A stretch of DNA of 64,000 nt from an uncultured Eubacteriales bacterium. Lineage in GTDB: Bacteria; Bacillota; Clostridia; Oscillospirales; Oscillospiraceae. The notes beneath the pieces were generated by a model. The model did not search any database. It was not told the origin of the DNA and saw only the letters and a list, made by a program, of their open reading frames with translations. The position numbers and the translations under genes were made by a program. The stretch covers positions 1-64,000 of the forward strand of contig ONIG01000003.1 in assembly GCA_900317855.1 (NCBI GenBank), in the 5' to 3' direction. Shown piece after piece: positions 15,457 to 23,696 of the stretch (positions are counted from its first letter, which is position 1; each line of letters opens with the position of its first letter).

Positions 15457-17514
15457 TCAGTTAAAGTGCCCGTCGTTCGCGGCGAAAAGCCGCGCGCACT
15501 GGGCGCGCAGCGCTGCGTGCTCGGGCGCGGAAAGTGTCGGGTCTGCGGCCAATACCGTGCGGGCCGCGTCGCGCGCGTCGTTGACGGCGGTCATGTTCGT
15601 GCCGAGGTCGGCAATGTGCAGCGCCGGCAGACCGTGCTGCCGGTTGCCGAAGAAGTCGCCCGGACCGCGCTGGCGCAGGTCGGCTTCTGCAATTTGAAAG
15701 CCGTCGGCCGTGTCGCACAGCACCTTCAGGCGCGCGCGCGCCTCCTCTGTGTGCGCGTCCGACACAAGTACGCAGTAGGACTGAAACGGCCCGCGCCCGA
15801 TACGCCCGCGCAGCTGGTGCAGCTGCGAGAGACCGAAGCGCTCGGCGTTTTCGATGATCATGAGCGCCGCGTTCGGCACGTCCACGCCGACCTCGATGAC
15901 CGTCGTCGAGACGAGAATATCCGTCTCTCCGGCGGCGAAGGCGGCCATGCAGGCGTCCTTATCTTTGGCCTTCATGCGGCCGTGGATGCAGGCCACGCGG
16001 TGCTGCGGGAACGTCCGCTGCAGGGTTTGCGCGTGCTCCTCGGCAGACTTGAGATCGGACGGGACATCGTCCGTTTCTTCTACTTTCGGACAGACCACAA
16101 ATACCTGCCGCCCTTCGCCGATGAGCTTGTCGATAAAGGCGTTGAGCCGCGCACGGTAGCGCTCGTCCACGCACACGGTCTGCACCGGCTGGCGGCCGGG
16201 CGGCAGCTCGTCGATGATCGACACATCCAAATCGCCGTACACCAGCAGCGCCAGCGTGCGGGGGATGGGCGTTGCGCTCATGACGAGCGTGTGCGGCTGC
16301 TCACCCTTGCGTACAAGCGCGGCGCGCTGCTCGACGCCGAAGCGATGCTGCTCATCCGTGATGACGAGACCGAGACGGGAAAACGTCACGGAATCGCTGA
16401 TGAGTGCGTGCGTGCCGACGACGACGTCGAGCAGGCCGCCGGCAAGCGCCTCTTTCACTTCTCGCTTTTGCCGCGCGGTCATCGCGCCTGTCAGACGTCC
16501 GACGCGGATACCGAACGGCTCGAGCAGGGTGCGCAGCGTGTGCTCATGCTGCTCGGTAAGAATCTCTGTCGGCGCCATGAAGGCGCTCTGGCAGTCGTTT
16601 TCGTGCGCGAACCAGATGCACGCCGCGGCGACGAGCGTCTTGCCGGAGCCGACGTCGCCCTGCACGAGGCGGCTCATCGGCACGCCGGAGGTCATGTCCT
16701 GCACGGCGGCGGCGACGGCGCGCCGCTGCGCCCCGGTGGGCGAGAAGGGGAGCGTGCGGTAAAATGTCTCGAGATCAGCATTTTGCATACGGATGCCGCC
16801 CTCAGCACGCCGCTGCGAGCGGATGCGCGCCATGGCGGTCGAGAGCACGAACAGTTCCTCGAACACCAGCCGCTTGCGCGCCGTGTCGAGCGCCTGCGCG
16901 TCGGCCGGCTGATGGATGTTCTGCAGGGCATAGTCCTGCTGTGCGAGCTGATAGGCGCGCGCGATGTCCGCCGGGATCACGTCCTGCAGCTGCCCGATGC
17001 AGGCGCGCAGTGCGGGTGTCATGGCCTTGCGGATGTCGTTTTGCGTCACACCGGTCGTCAGCGGGTAGACCGGGTAAAAGCAGTTGGTCACGCTGCCGCA
17101 GCGTGCCGCCTGCTCGCAGACGGGGTTCGTCATCGTCTTGCGAAAGCCATTGGCCTCCACCTTGCCGTAGAAGATGTACGTTTCGCCCGCGTGCAGATTG
17201 TTCTTGCGGTAGGGCTGGTTGAAGTAGGTCACGTCCAGCGCGCCGGTGTCGTCCGCGAGGCGCACCTTGACCAGCGTGAGCCCGCTGCGGACATACTGCG
17301 CGCGCGGCTCGGCCGCGACCGCGGCACGGATGCACACGGCCTCACCGGGCTGCGCGTCCTCGATCGTGCGAAACTGCGTCCGGTCCTCGTACCGCCGGGG
17401 GTACAGGCCCGCCAGGTCGCGCAGCGTCGCCACGCCGAGCTTTTGGAATGCCTGCGCTTTTTTCGGCCCGATGCCGGCCAGCGCCTCGAGCGGGGTATCC
17501 GGTGTGTAGGTCAT
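15457..17514 (-). CDS. recG: ATP-dependent DNA helicase RecG
   Basis: The protein of about 685 residues has an N-terminal helix-hairpin-helix-like segment (PLEALAGIGPKKAQAF), an OB-fold wedge domain, a Walker A motif in VQGDVGSGKTLVAA, a DEQH-box (VITDEQHRFG), the helicase motifs SATPIPRTLAL, and GRIGRG near the end. RecG remodels stalled replication forks and branched recombination intermediates. I place the start at the ATG at 17514, seven bases after AGGAGGG; upstream ATGs at 17520 and 17538 sit too close to or before that site. The start overlaps the mpg stop by ATGA. Confidence 0.96.
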   Translation of the reverse strand: MTYTPDTPLEALAGIGPKKAQAFQKLGVATLRDLAGLYPRRYEDRTQFRTIEDAQPGEAVCIRAAVAAEPRAQYVRSGLTLVKVRLADDTGALDVTYFNQPYRKNNLHAGETYIFYGKVEANGFRKTMTNPVCEQAARCGSVTNCFYPVYPLTTGVTQNDIRKAMTPALRACIGQLQDVIPADIARAYQLAQQDYALQNIHQPADAQALDTARKRLVFEELFVLSTAMARIRSQRRAEGGIRMQNADLETFYRTLPFSPTGAQRRAVAAAVQDMTSGVPMSRLVQGDVGSGKTLVAAACIWFAHENDCQSAFMAPTEILTEQHEHTLRTLLEPFGIRVGRLTGAMTARQKREVKEALAGGLLDVVVGTHALISDSVTFSRLGLVITDEQHRFGVEQRAALVRKGEQPHTLVMSATPIPRTLALLVYGDLDVSIIDELPPGRQPVQTVCVDERYRARLNAFIDKLIGEGRQVFVVCPKVEETDDVPSDLKSAEEHAQTLQRTFPQHRVACIHGRMKAKDKDACMAAFAAGETDILVSTTVIEVGVDVPNAALMIIENAERFGLSQLHQLRGRIGRGPFQSYCVLVSDAHTEEARARLKVLCDTADGFQIAEADLRQRGPGDFFGNRQHGLPALHIADLGTNMTAVNDARDAARTVLAADPTLSAPEHAALRAQCARLFAANDGHFN

Positions 17515-18041
17515 GTGCATCCCTCCTGTGCGCCGCATTTCCAGCGCCAGAGCCGCGCCTGATCCCCGGGCGCGGCATAGCCGATGCCGACGCGGGTGTC
17601 GGTCTCGAGTGCGAAGCGCAGCCCATCGTCCTCAATCCAGAGTTCCGGACAGGCCGTGATATCGCCGTCGTTGAACACCTTGTCGATCTGCAGACGCTTG
17701 GTCAGCTTGCCGGGGCCGTCAGCGCCGTCCGCGCACGCGCGGATGAGCACGGCCTGCGGCTCGTCCACATGCCCGGTCACGATGTTGAGCATCCAGTGCA
17801 TGCCGTAGCAGAGGTAGACGTAGATCGTGCCGCCGTCGTGATAGAGCACCTCCGTGCGCTTTGTCCGCCCGTGACAGGCGTGACAGGCGGTGTCCTGTGC
17901 GCCGCGGTAGGCTTCCGTTTCCGTGATGCGCGCACGCAGCAGCGTACCGTCCGGCAGCCGGCGCACCAAAATGCGCCCAACCAAGTCCGGCGCGACGCAG
18001 AGCACGTCGCGCCGGAAGAATTCCCGATCTTGCAGTTTCAT
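17511..18041 (-). CDS. mpg: DNA-3-methyladenine glycosylase (AAG/MPG type)
   Basis: This 176-residue protein matches the AAG/MPG family: an early LVGR.LVR segment, the ITETEAY catalytic-Glu motif, CHACHGRTKR, the DNA-intercalating region with YVYLCYGMHWMLNIV, and RACADGADGPGKLTK. It excises alkylated purines from DNA as the first step of base excision repair. It is slightly shorter than typical family members of about 200 residues. Its stop overlaps the recG start by four bases, joining two DNA-repair genes in one translational unit. Confidence 0.95.
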   Translation of the reverse strand: MKLQDREFFRRDVLCVAPDLVGRILVRRLPDGTLLRARITETEAYRGAQDTACHACHGRTKRTEVLYHDGGTIYVYLCYGMHWMLNIVTGHVDEPQAVLIRACADGADGPGKLTKRLQIDKVFNDGDITACPELWIEDDGLRFALETDTRVGIGYAAPGDQARLWRWKCGAQEGCT

Positions 18042-18046
18042 GTTTC

Positions 18047-19093
18047 TCAGCTCTCATATTGGACGACATAGTTGTCGCCGTTGGGGGTGAATTTTCCGTA
18101 CAGGCCATTGGTCAGCACTATATGGCCGTCGGTTTTGACGAGTACCATCTCAAACCCGCCGTAGGTGCGCCAGTAGTCGAGCGCTGCCTGCGGCCCGAGC
18201 ACGAACATCGCGGTCGACAGGCAGTCGGCCATGGTGCCGTCCTCGCACACGATCGTCACGGACAGCAGACCGTTGTTCACCGGCTGTCCTGTCTTGGGGG
18301 AGAGAATGTGGTGGTATTTCTGCCCGCCCTCGGTGAAAAAGCGCTGATAGCTGCCGGAGGTGATGACGGCCGTCTCGCCCACGGTGAGGTAGCCGAGATA
18401 GCTGCCGGTGTCGTTCGGGTCCTGCACGGCGATGTTCCAGTCGCTGCCGTCCGGCTTCTTGCCGAGTGTCTGCACGTTGCCGCCGAGGGACACCACACCG
18501 CTCGTGACACCGGCGGCGCGCATGGCCTGAATGGCATAGTCCGACGCGCAGCCCTTGGCCACGGCGCCGAAGCTCAGCGACATATCTGCCGGCATGGTCA
18601 CGAGGGAATTGGCGCTGTCGTCTGTGCTGGAGAGCTGAACCTTGCTCATGTCCACGCACGGGAGCAGGCGCTCGATCTCCGCGTCCGACGGGACGCGGTA
18701 ATTCTGGTCGATGAAGCCCCAGAGCTTGCTCAGGGGGTAGGTCGTCAGGTCAAGCGCGCCGTCCGAGCGCTCGGACACGGTCTGCGCCGTGCGCAGCATC
18801 TTGGCGATCTGCTCGTTGACGACGACGGAGCTGCCCATGGCGTGGTTGATCTCATAGGTTTTGCTGCGCTCGTTTTCCGGGTCGAGCAGCGTGTCCATGC
18901 TGTTGATGATGCTGATGGCGGCGTTGATGCCGTCGTCCGCCTTTTTGCCGTAGGCGGTCAGATCCATGACGGTGTCCATGGCAAAGATCTGCTGCGTGGT
19001 GCTTTTTGCCTCGCCGCAGGCGCTCAGCGGCAGCACAAGCGCGCAGCACAGCAGCAGCGCGAGCAGACGGGTATGCATACGTTTATGATTCAT
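18047..19093 (-). CDS. apbE: FAD:protein FMN transferase ApbE, lipoprotein
   Basis: This 348-residue protein has a lipoprotein signal peptide with lipobox LSAC (Cys26), then the ApbE fold: an early MDTVMDL segment, AVAKGCASDYA, GGNVQTLG, and a late HHILSPKTGQPVNN motif. ApbE attaches FMN through a phosphoester bond to Thr/Ser of extracytoplasmic flavoproteins and matures redox complexes. It heads the operon apbE-mpg-recG-HD with a 5-base gap to mpg. The BaiJ-like flavoprotein nearby has an FMN_bind-type domain but appears to lack the acceptor Thr, so a link between the two is not supported. Confidence 0.93.
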   Translation of the reverse strand: MNHKRMHTRLLALLLCCALVLPLSACGEAKSTTQQIFAMDTVMDLTAYGKKADDGINAAISIINSMDTLLDPENERSKTYEINHAMGSSVVVNEQIAKMLRTAQTVSERSDGALDLTTYPLSKLWGFIDQNYRVPSDAEIERLLPCVDMSKVQLSSTDDSANSLVTMPADMSLSFGAVAKGCASDYAIQAMRAAGVTSGVVSLGGNVQTLGKKPDGSDWNIAVQDPNDTGSYLGYLTVGETAVITSGSYQRFFTEGGQKYHHILSPKTGQPVNNGLLSVTIVCEDGTMADCLSTAMFVLGPQAALDYWRTYGGFEMVLVKTDGHIVLTNGLYGKFTPNGDNYVVQYES

Positions 19094-19130
19094 AGCGGAT
19101 GTGTCCTTCCGATGCAGGTTTCTTTTGTCC

Positions 19131-19159
19131 AGTATAGCATATCCGCCGCCAAATGGAAA
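19131..19159 (-). promoter_or_regulatory. Possible promoter of the apbE operon
   Basis: On the minus strand a TATACT (plus-strand AGTATA at 19131-19136) has a weak TTTCCA 17 bases upstream. It lies about 40 bases before the apbE start and back-to-back with the tRNA promoter. The -35 match is poor. Confidence 0.45.
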
Positions 19160-19172
19160 CAGAAAATCCTGC

Positions 19173-19201
19173 TTTACATTTTGCCCGGACTTTGCTATAA
19201 T
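19173..19201 (+). promoter_or_regulatory. Promoter of the tRNA-Arg gene
   Basis: TTTACA at 19173-19178 and TATAAT at 19196-19201 are 17 bases apart, and the mature tRNA begins 17 bases after the -10 element. This is a near-consensus stable-RNA promoter. Confidence 0.88.
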
Positions 19202-19217
19202 ATCTGCTGTTGAATAT

Positions 19218-19294
19218 GCGCCCGTAGCTCAGCTGGATAGAGTGACAGACTCCGACTCTGTAGGCCAGCGGTTCGAATCCGCTCGGGCGTACCA
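19218..19294 (+). tRNA. tRNA-Arg (anticodon CCG)
   Basis: The 77-base sequence folds as a tRNA: acceptor GCGCCCG pairs with CGGGCGT (one G-U at the end), the D arm contains AGCTCAGCTGGATAGAG, the anticodon stem ACAGA/TCTGT encloses loop CTCCGAC with anticodon CCG (Arg, codon CGG), and the T loop is GGTTCGAATCC. The 3' CCA is encoded. The tRNA borders the baiJKL-like region, a common position for acquired DNA. Confidence 0.96.
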
Positions 19295-19300
19295 CGAAAA

Positions 19301-19336
19301 AAGCCCCTGTGATCTGCTGATCGCAGGGGCTTTTGC
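19301..19336 (+). terminator. Terminator of the tRNA-Arg gene
   Basis: AAGCCCCTGTGATC at 19301-19314 pairs with GATCGCAGGGGCTT at 19319-19332 around a 4-base loop, followed by TTTT. Confidence 0.92.
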
Positions 19337-19365
19337 TGTCAGCGTTGCTGCTCTCACAAGACAGA

Positions 19366-19398
19366 AAAGTGCCTCGGAATTGGATTCCGAGGCACTTT
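19366..19398 (-). terminator. Terminator of the baiJKL-like operon
   Basis: A perfect 15-base-pair inverted repeat (arms 19366-19380 and 19384-19398, loop TGG) lies just past the stop of the BaiJ-like gene. Read on the minus strand it ends in CACTTTTCTG, so it should terminate that operon. Confidence 0.85.
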
Positions 19399-19423
19399 GA
19401 TAATGGCTGCCTATAAAGGGGAA

Positions 19424-21238
19424 TTACAGCAATGCCTGATCGGTGGTGGCGCGGCCGGCGATGCGTCCGTAGAACAGGGCGCTGCCGATCGACGTGCCGC
19501 AGGTCGGGTACTGTGTGCCGTACATACCGGTGCCGGCAACTTCGCCGGCGGCATACAGGTGCGGGATCACGGAGCCGTCGGGCTTCATGACACGCGCGGA
19601 GACGTCCGTCTCCAGACCGCCGAACGTGACGGTCACGCACGGATGCATACGCAGAGCGACGAACTTGGGCCCCTTGATCGGGTGCAGGAACTCGGCCGGC
19701 TTGCCAAAGTCCTCGTCGACACCTTTTTCGACCAGCTCGCAGTAGCGGTCATAGGTCGCCTGCAGCGTTGCCGGGTCGCAGCCCATCTTCTTGGCCAGCC
19801 CCTCAATGGAGGTGGCGCAGGGATCCTTGGATTTGCCGGCGACTGCGGATTTGTAACCGTACTGCACGCCGCCATAGGGCTCCTTGCCGCTCGTGATGTA
19901 CCAGCCGCAGTTGCTGCCGGAGCGGGCGATGGCGTCGCTGACCGTGTACTGATAGCTCCACTCGTTGACGACGCGCTCGCCGCGGTCGTTGACGATGAGG
20001 CCGGACTCGTCGTTGATGCCGATGCCGCAGGTCAGGCTCGTATACACGACCTGCACGGCCGGATGCTCAAAGTTCAGCGCGCCGATCTTTTCTGCGGCCG
20101 TCAGGCCGTCGCCGACGTTGCCGTGCGGTACGTTGCTGAAGTAGTGCGCGACGGGGTAGCGCGCGACCATTTCCTTGTTGCGGGCGTAGCCGCCGGTCGC
20201 GAGGATGACGCCCCTTCTCGCGTAGAGCGTGAGCTTGGCGCCGCCCTTGCGCGTGCACGTCACACCGGTGACGACACCCGCCTCGTCCGTGAGGATCTCG
20301 TTCATGGCGGTGTCGTAGATGATCTCACCGCCGAGGTCATTTTCATAGTACAGCGTCAGGGGCGTGGAGATCTCGCCGCCCTCGCCGTTGGTCTGTCCGC
20401 CGCCGCCGGGGGAGTTGTGCACGCGCCACGGCTGCAGGCTGACGTGGATGGGCTCGACATCGAGCACATCAAAGTGCGTTTTGAGCACGCCGTCCTTTTC
20501 CACGGGCTTGGACAGCGGTTCCCACGGCTGCGCGAGCACTTCCTCAGGATCGCCCTTCACGGTTGCCTCGATAGAGGTGAGCCAGTCGAGCGTCTGGTTG
20601 AGGTGATCGACCAGATAACGGTTTTTCGACGGATCCATGAACTTGCCGTTGCGGTTGCCGACGTCCATGAGATAGTCATAGACCATGTCCTTCGTGTCGT
20701 AAAGGCCCTGCTTTTTCTGCCATTTTGTTCCGGCGCCGAGAAGCTTGCCGCCGCTTCTCGCGGTCGCGCCGCCGGTGATGCCCTGTTTTTCCACGATGAC
20801 GACTTCGGCACCGGCCAGCTTTGCCTCAATGGCTGCGGCCAGGCCGCCTGCGCCCGCGCCGCACACGACCACGTCGACCGTGCGCACTTCGTCCTGGTAT
20901 TCCGGCACTTTCGGCCCGGGAGCGGCCTTGAGTGCGGCGATGTCGTCCTTGGACGCACCGGCGGCCTTGAGCGCCGCCGCCGTCGCATCGAGGATGGCGG
21001 CGCACGTCAGATCCGCGCCGTCGACCGTCGGGATGTTCAGCGTCTGATACTCCACGATCAGCTTGGGGAAGCGCTCCATCGGCGTCGTGTTCAGACCCCA
21101 GGCAATGCCGCGGTATTCCTTGTGCTGCGTCACTTTTACGGATTCGATCCGGTTTTCCGATACCGTCACGCTGACGATGAGCTTGCCGCCGTAGCCGCGG
21201 CCGGTGCCCTCGTAGGTTCCGGGATTGTAGCTCGCCAT
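19424..21238 (-). CDS. BaiJ-like flavoprotein (FMN_bind domain plus fumarate reductase/ketosteroid-type FAD domain)
   Basis: This 604-residue protein starts with an FMN_bind-like domain (residues 1-90), then an FAD domain with GAGAGG at 127-132 and the C-terminal family signature HPCVTVTFGG, GSVIPHLYAAGEVAGTGMYG and TSIGSALFYGRIAG. Members reduce or dehydrogenate C=C bonds next to a carbonyl or acid group (fumarate, urocanate, ketosteroids). BaiJ and BaiP of C. scindens are reported 5-alpha-reductases that give allo-bile acids, and the order flavoprotein-CoA transferase-SDR here equals baiJ-K-L. Where FMN_bind proteins carry SGAT for ApbE-dependent FMN attachment, this one has DGAD (73-76). 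Ribosome binding site GGAGG; no signal peptide, so probably cytoplasmic. Confidence 0.8.
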   Translation of the reverse strand: MASYNPGTYEGTGRGYGGKLIVSVTVSENRIESVKVTQHKEYRGIAWGLNTTPMERFPKLIVEYQTLNIPTVDGADLTCAAILDATAAALKAAGASKDDIAALKAAPGPKVPEYQDEVRTVDVVVCGAGAGGLAAAIEAKLAGAEVVIVEKQGITGGATARSGGKLLGAGTKWQKKQGLYDTKDMVYDYLMDVGNRNGKFMDPSKNRYLVDHLNQTLDWLTSIEATVKGDPEEVLAQPWEPLSKPVEKDGVLKTHFDVLDVEPIHVSLQPWRVHNSPGGGGQTNGEGGEISTPLTLYYENDLGGEIIYDTAMNEILTDEAGVVTGVTCTRKGGAKLTLYARRGVILATGGYARNKEMVARYPVAHYFSNVPHGNVGDGLTAAEKIGALNFEHPAVQVVYTSLTCGIGINDESGLIVNDRGERVVNEWSYQYTVSDAIARSGSNCGWYITSGKEPYGGVQYGYKSAVAGKSKDPCATSIEGLAKKMGCDPATLQATYDRYCELVEKGVDEDFGKPAEFLHPIKGPKFVALRMHPCVTVTFGGLETDVSARVMKPDGSVIPHLYAAGEVAGTGMYGTQYPTCGTSIGSALFYGRIAGRATTDQALL

Positions 21239-21271
21239 ATTTGAAACCTCCGTTTTCGTTGTGATCCTGTC

Positions 21272-22624
21272 TTACAGGTCCAGCTTTTCGGCCTGATCGT
21301 CTCTCCAGAAGAACTGCCAGTCCTTGAGGTGCCACTGGATGGCCGTTTCGCGCGGGTCCATGGTCGCGGTCACGCCCTTGGCGTACATATCGTCGATCTG
21401 CGCTTCCGTATAGCCGAGGGACTCCAGCACCTCGCGGCTGTGCTCGCCGAATGTCGGCGCGGAGGCGACGATCTGGGCAGGGTTCTTCTTGAACTTGTTC
21501 GTGATGCCGATGCCCTTCATCTCGCCGTAGACGCTGTCGGTCCAGGTCGCGATGTCGTTGCGGGCGGCGTACTGCGCGCTCTTTTCAATGTCCGCGGGGC
21601 CGAAAGCCTTCTGGTTCGGGATGCCTGCTTTGTTCATGATGGCCTCGACCTCATCCACGGTGCGCTCGGCGCAGAACTTCGTGATGGCCGCCTCGATGCG
21701 CTGGCCGCGCGGCAGGGACTTCAGCGAGCCCGTCATGCCCTCGGGGAAGTCGGGATCCGTGCCGTCACCCGGCGTGGGCAGGCCGACGAGGGGATAGCCC
21801 TTTTTCGTGTTGCCGGCGCCGACCATGCCGATGAAGATCGTGCCGCCGTCCTTGCAGTCGTAGAACGAGAAGCCGGCTGCGATGTCGCTGACGTTGCCGG
21901 TGCGGTACTTGACCGGCTCGCCCGGGCCGGGATAGCCCTTGTTGAACCACTCTGCCGGATAGCTGCCCAGCAGACGGAACATCGTTTCGTACTGCGACAC
22001 GTCGCACGCGTCGCCCTCGCCGGTGATGCGGGCGTTGGTCATGATGGACAGTGCGCAGATGCAGGCGTTGTAGGCGGTGGCGTAGTCGGACAGGTAGGGG
22101 TTGACCTTCAGCGGGGGAGACGTGGGGCTCGTGCCGTTCATGTACATATAGCCGCCCATGGCCTGGCCGGAGACGTCGTAGGCCGCTTTGTTCTTGTCCG
22201 GGCCGGTCTGGCCGTAGCCGGAGACGTGGACGATGGCGAGCTTGCGGTTGATCTTCCACATATGCTCGTCGCTCAGGCCGTTTTTGGCATAGGTGCCGGG
22301 GCGGCCGGACTCGATCCAGATGTCCGCCCATGCGATCAGCTTTTCGAGCACCTCTTTGCCCTTGGCGGTGCGGGTGTTGAGCGTGATGGAGTACGTGTTG
22401 CGGTGATCCTGCGAGTAGCCGTAGTTGCCGCGGGTCTGGCAGGGCATATTCGGGGACTCGACCTGCACGACCTGCGCGCCCATCTCTGCCATGATGCTCG
22501 CGGCGAAGGGGCCTGCGATGTTCGTGCCCGTCATGAGCACCTTCACGCTCGACAGGACGCCGAACTTCGGGAACTGGCCAAACGGCATATGCGTGCCGTA
22601 GTAATCTTTATAATGCGTCGACAT
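21272..22624 (-). CDS. BaiK/BaiF-like class III CoA transferase
   Basis: This 450-residue protein belongs to the CaiB/BaiF class III CoA transferase family: FPKFGVLSSVKVL opening, MAEMGAQVVQVESP, IVHVSGYGQTGP, YDVSGQAMGGYMYMNG, and NPYLSD with the presumed catalytic Asp180. In bile-acid metabolism BaiF and BaiK move CoA from a processed bile-acyl-CoA to a fresh bile acid, saving ATP. It lies 33 bases from the BaiJ-like gene and shares long blocks with the two paralogues at 49331 and 50805. AAAGGAAA precedes the ATG. Substrate assignment is by homology and context. Confidence 0.85.
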   Translation of the reverse strand: MSTHYKDYYGTHMPFGQFPKFGVLSSVKVLMTGTNIAGPFAASIMAEMGAQVVQVESPNMPCQTRGNYGYSQDHRNTYSITLNTRTAKGKEVLEKLIAWADIWIESGRPGTYAKNGLSDEHMWKINRKLAIVHVSGYGQTGPDKNKAAYDVSGQAMGGYMYMNGTSPTSPPLKVNPYLSDYATAYNACICALSIMTNARITGEGDACDVSQYETMFRLLGSYPAEWFNKGYPGPGEPVKYRTGNVSDIAAGFSFYDCKDGGTIFIGMVGAGNTKKGYPLVGLPTPGDGTDPDFPEGMTGSLKSLPRGQRIEAAITKFCAERTVDEVEAIMNKAGIPNQKAFGPADIEKSAQYAARNDIATWTDSVYGEMKGIGITNKFKKNPAQIVASAPTFGEHSREVLESLGYTEAQIDDMYAKGVTATMDPRETAIQWHLKDWQFFWRDDQAEKLDL

Positions 22625-22657
22625 AGTTGCGTTTCCTTTCTCAGCAGGTGTGTGAGG

Positions 22658-23473
22658 TCACATATTGAGCCAGCCGGCGTCGACCTTCAGCTCTGCGCCC
22701 GAGATGTAGCGCGCGGCGACGTCGTCGGCGAGGTAAGCGATGGCGTTGGCGCAGTCTTTCGGCTTGCCGAGGATGGGCTTCTTCTCGCCGGGCTTCGTAA
22801 TAGTGTGCAGTGGGGCCGCGTTGCCGGCGCGCATCTGCCACTCGAGAATGCCGATGCCCTTTTCGCGCGGCACCTTGTTGATCTCGGTGAGGATGTTGGC
22901 GGGTTCGATGCAGTTGCAGCGGATGCCGCGCTCGAAGAAGGAAGCGGAGATGTTGCGCGTCAGTCCGAGCACGGCGTGCTTGGTCATGACATACATCGTG
23001 CCGCCCTTCAGGCCGCGCAGAGACGCGGCCGAGGCCACGTTGACGATGTTGGCCGGGGTGCCCTGCTCCAGGAAGATCTTGATCGCGCGCTGGCAGCACA
23101 GGAACACGGCGCGCTGGTTGGTCTCATAGATCATGTCATAGATCTCCGGCGTGGTCTCGTGAATGGGGAGCTGTCCGTCGAGCATACCGGCGTTGTTGAC
23201 CAGAATGTCGAGGTGGCCGAACTCTTTGAGGCAGGTGTCGAACATGGCCTCGATCTGCGCCGGATCGCGCACATCCGTCTTGACCGGCAGAATGACGCCG
23301 GGCGCATTTTCCGCCGCGACCTTGTCGCGCAGTTCTTCCAGCCGCTTCAGGCGGCGCGCCGCGGCGACAACCTTGGCACCCTCCATGGCGAACAGCCGCG
23401 CGGTGGAGCGGCCGATGCCGGAGCTCGCGCCGGTCACGATGACGACCTTGCCTTCAAATCGCATGTTTTGCAT
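22658..23473 (-). CDS. BaiL-like short-chain dehydrogenase/reductase
   Basis: A classical SDR of about 271 residues with cofactor motif GASSGIG, NNAG, a catalytic Ser in NVASAAS and YVMTK (Tyr-x3-Lys). It would oxidise or reduce a hydroxyl or keto group with NAD(P). First gene of the three-gene operon, so it matches BaiL of the baiJKL operon in position. An insertion of about 25 residues before the C-terminal motif (around GAEL-DAGW) distinguishes it from BaiA. I choose the third codon Met at 23473 because it is seven bases after AGGAGG; the first ATG at 23479 is only one base away from it. Confidence 0.82.
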   Translation of the reverse strand: MQNMRFEGKVVIVTGASSGIGRSTARLFAMEGAKVVAAARRLKRLEELRDKVAAENAPGVILPVKTDVRDPAQIEAMFDTCLKEFGHLDILVNNAGMLDGQLPIHETTPEIYDMIYETNQRAVFLCCQRAIKIFLEQGTPANIVNVASAASLRGLKGGTMYVMTKHAVLGLTRNISASFFERGIRCNCIEPANILTEINKVPREKGIGILEWQMRAGNAAPLHTITKPGEKKPILGKPKDCANAIAYLADDVAARYISGAELKVDAGWLNM

Positions 23474-23696
23474 ATCCATTCCTCCTTGTATGATTGGTTG
23501 GTTTCCCCTTAGAAAGGGACAGTTTTCGTTTCACTGAGGGATTTGAACCCTCCTTCTTGTTAAAAGAGTATCATTTTAAAAATAGGAAGTCCAATATCGA
23601 TTTTTGACCTTGTCATAAGTTTTTCTTCTGATTATAATAATTATAGACTATATTTCATGGGCAAGTGTGTACTTACCCGACAAGGGAGTGAAAATC
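23474..23696. promoter_or_regulatory. Divergent control region between the baiJKL-like operon and the LysR gene
   Basis: This AT-rich 220-base stretch separates the LysR gene from the operon it probably controls. Plus strand: TTGTCA at 23610-23615 and TATAAT at 23633-23638 with a 17-base spacer form a strong promoter for the LysR gene. The GAGGGATTTGAACCCTC element at 23538-23554 is an inverted repeat in the leader of the minus-strand operon and may be a LysR operator; it also looks like a tRNA T arm. No clear minus-strand -35/-10 pair was found. Confidence 0.7.

Noticed and set aside
15385..17562. 725-residue open frame on the plus strand
   Set aside because: It is antisense to recG, which has complete helicase motifs. 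Composition is typical of an out-of-frame translation.
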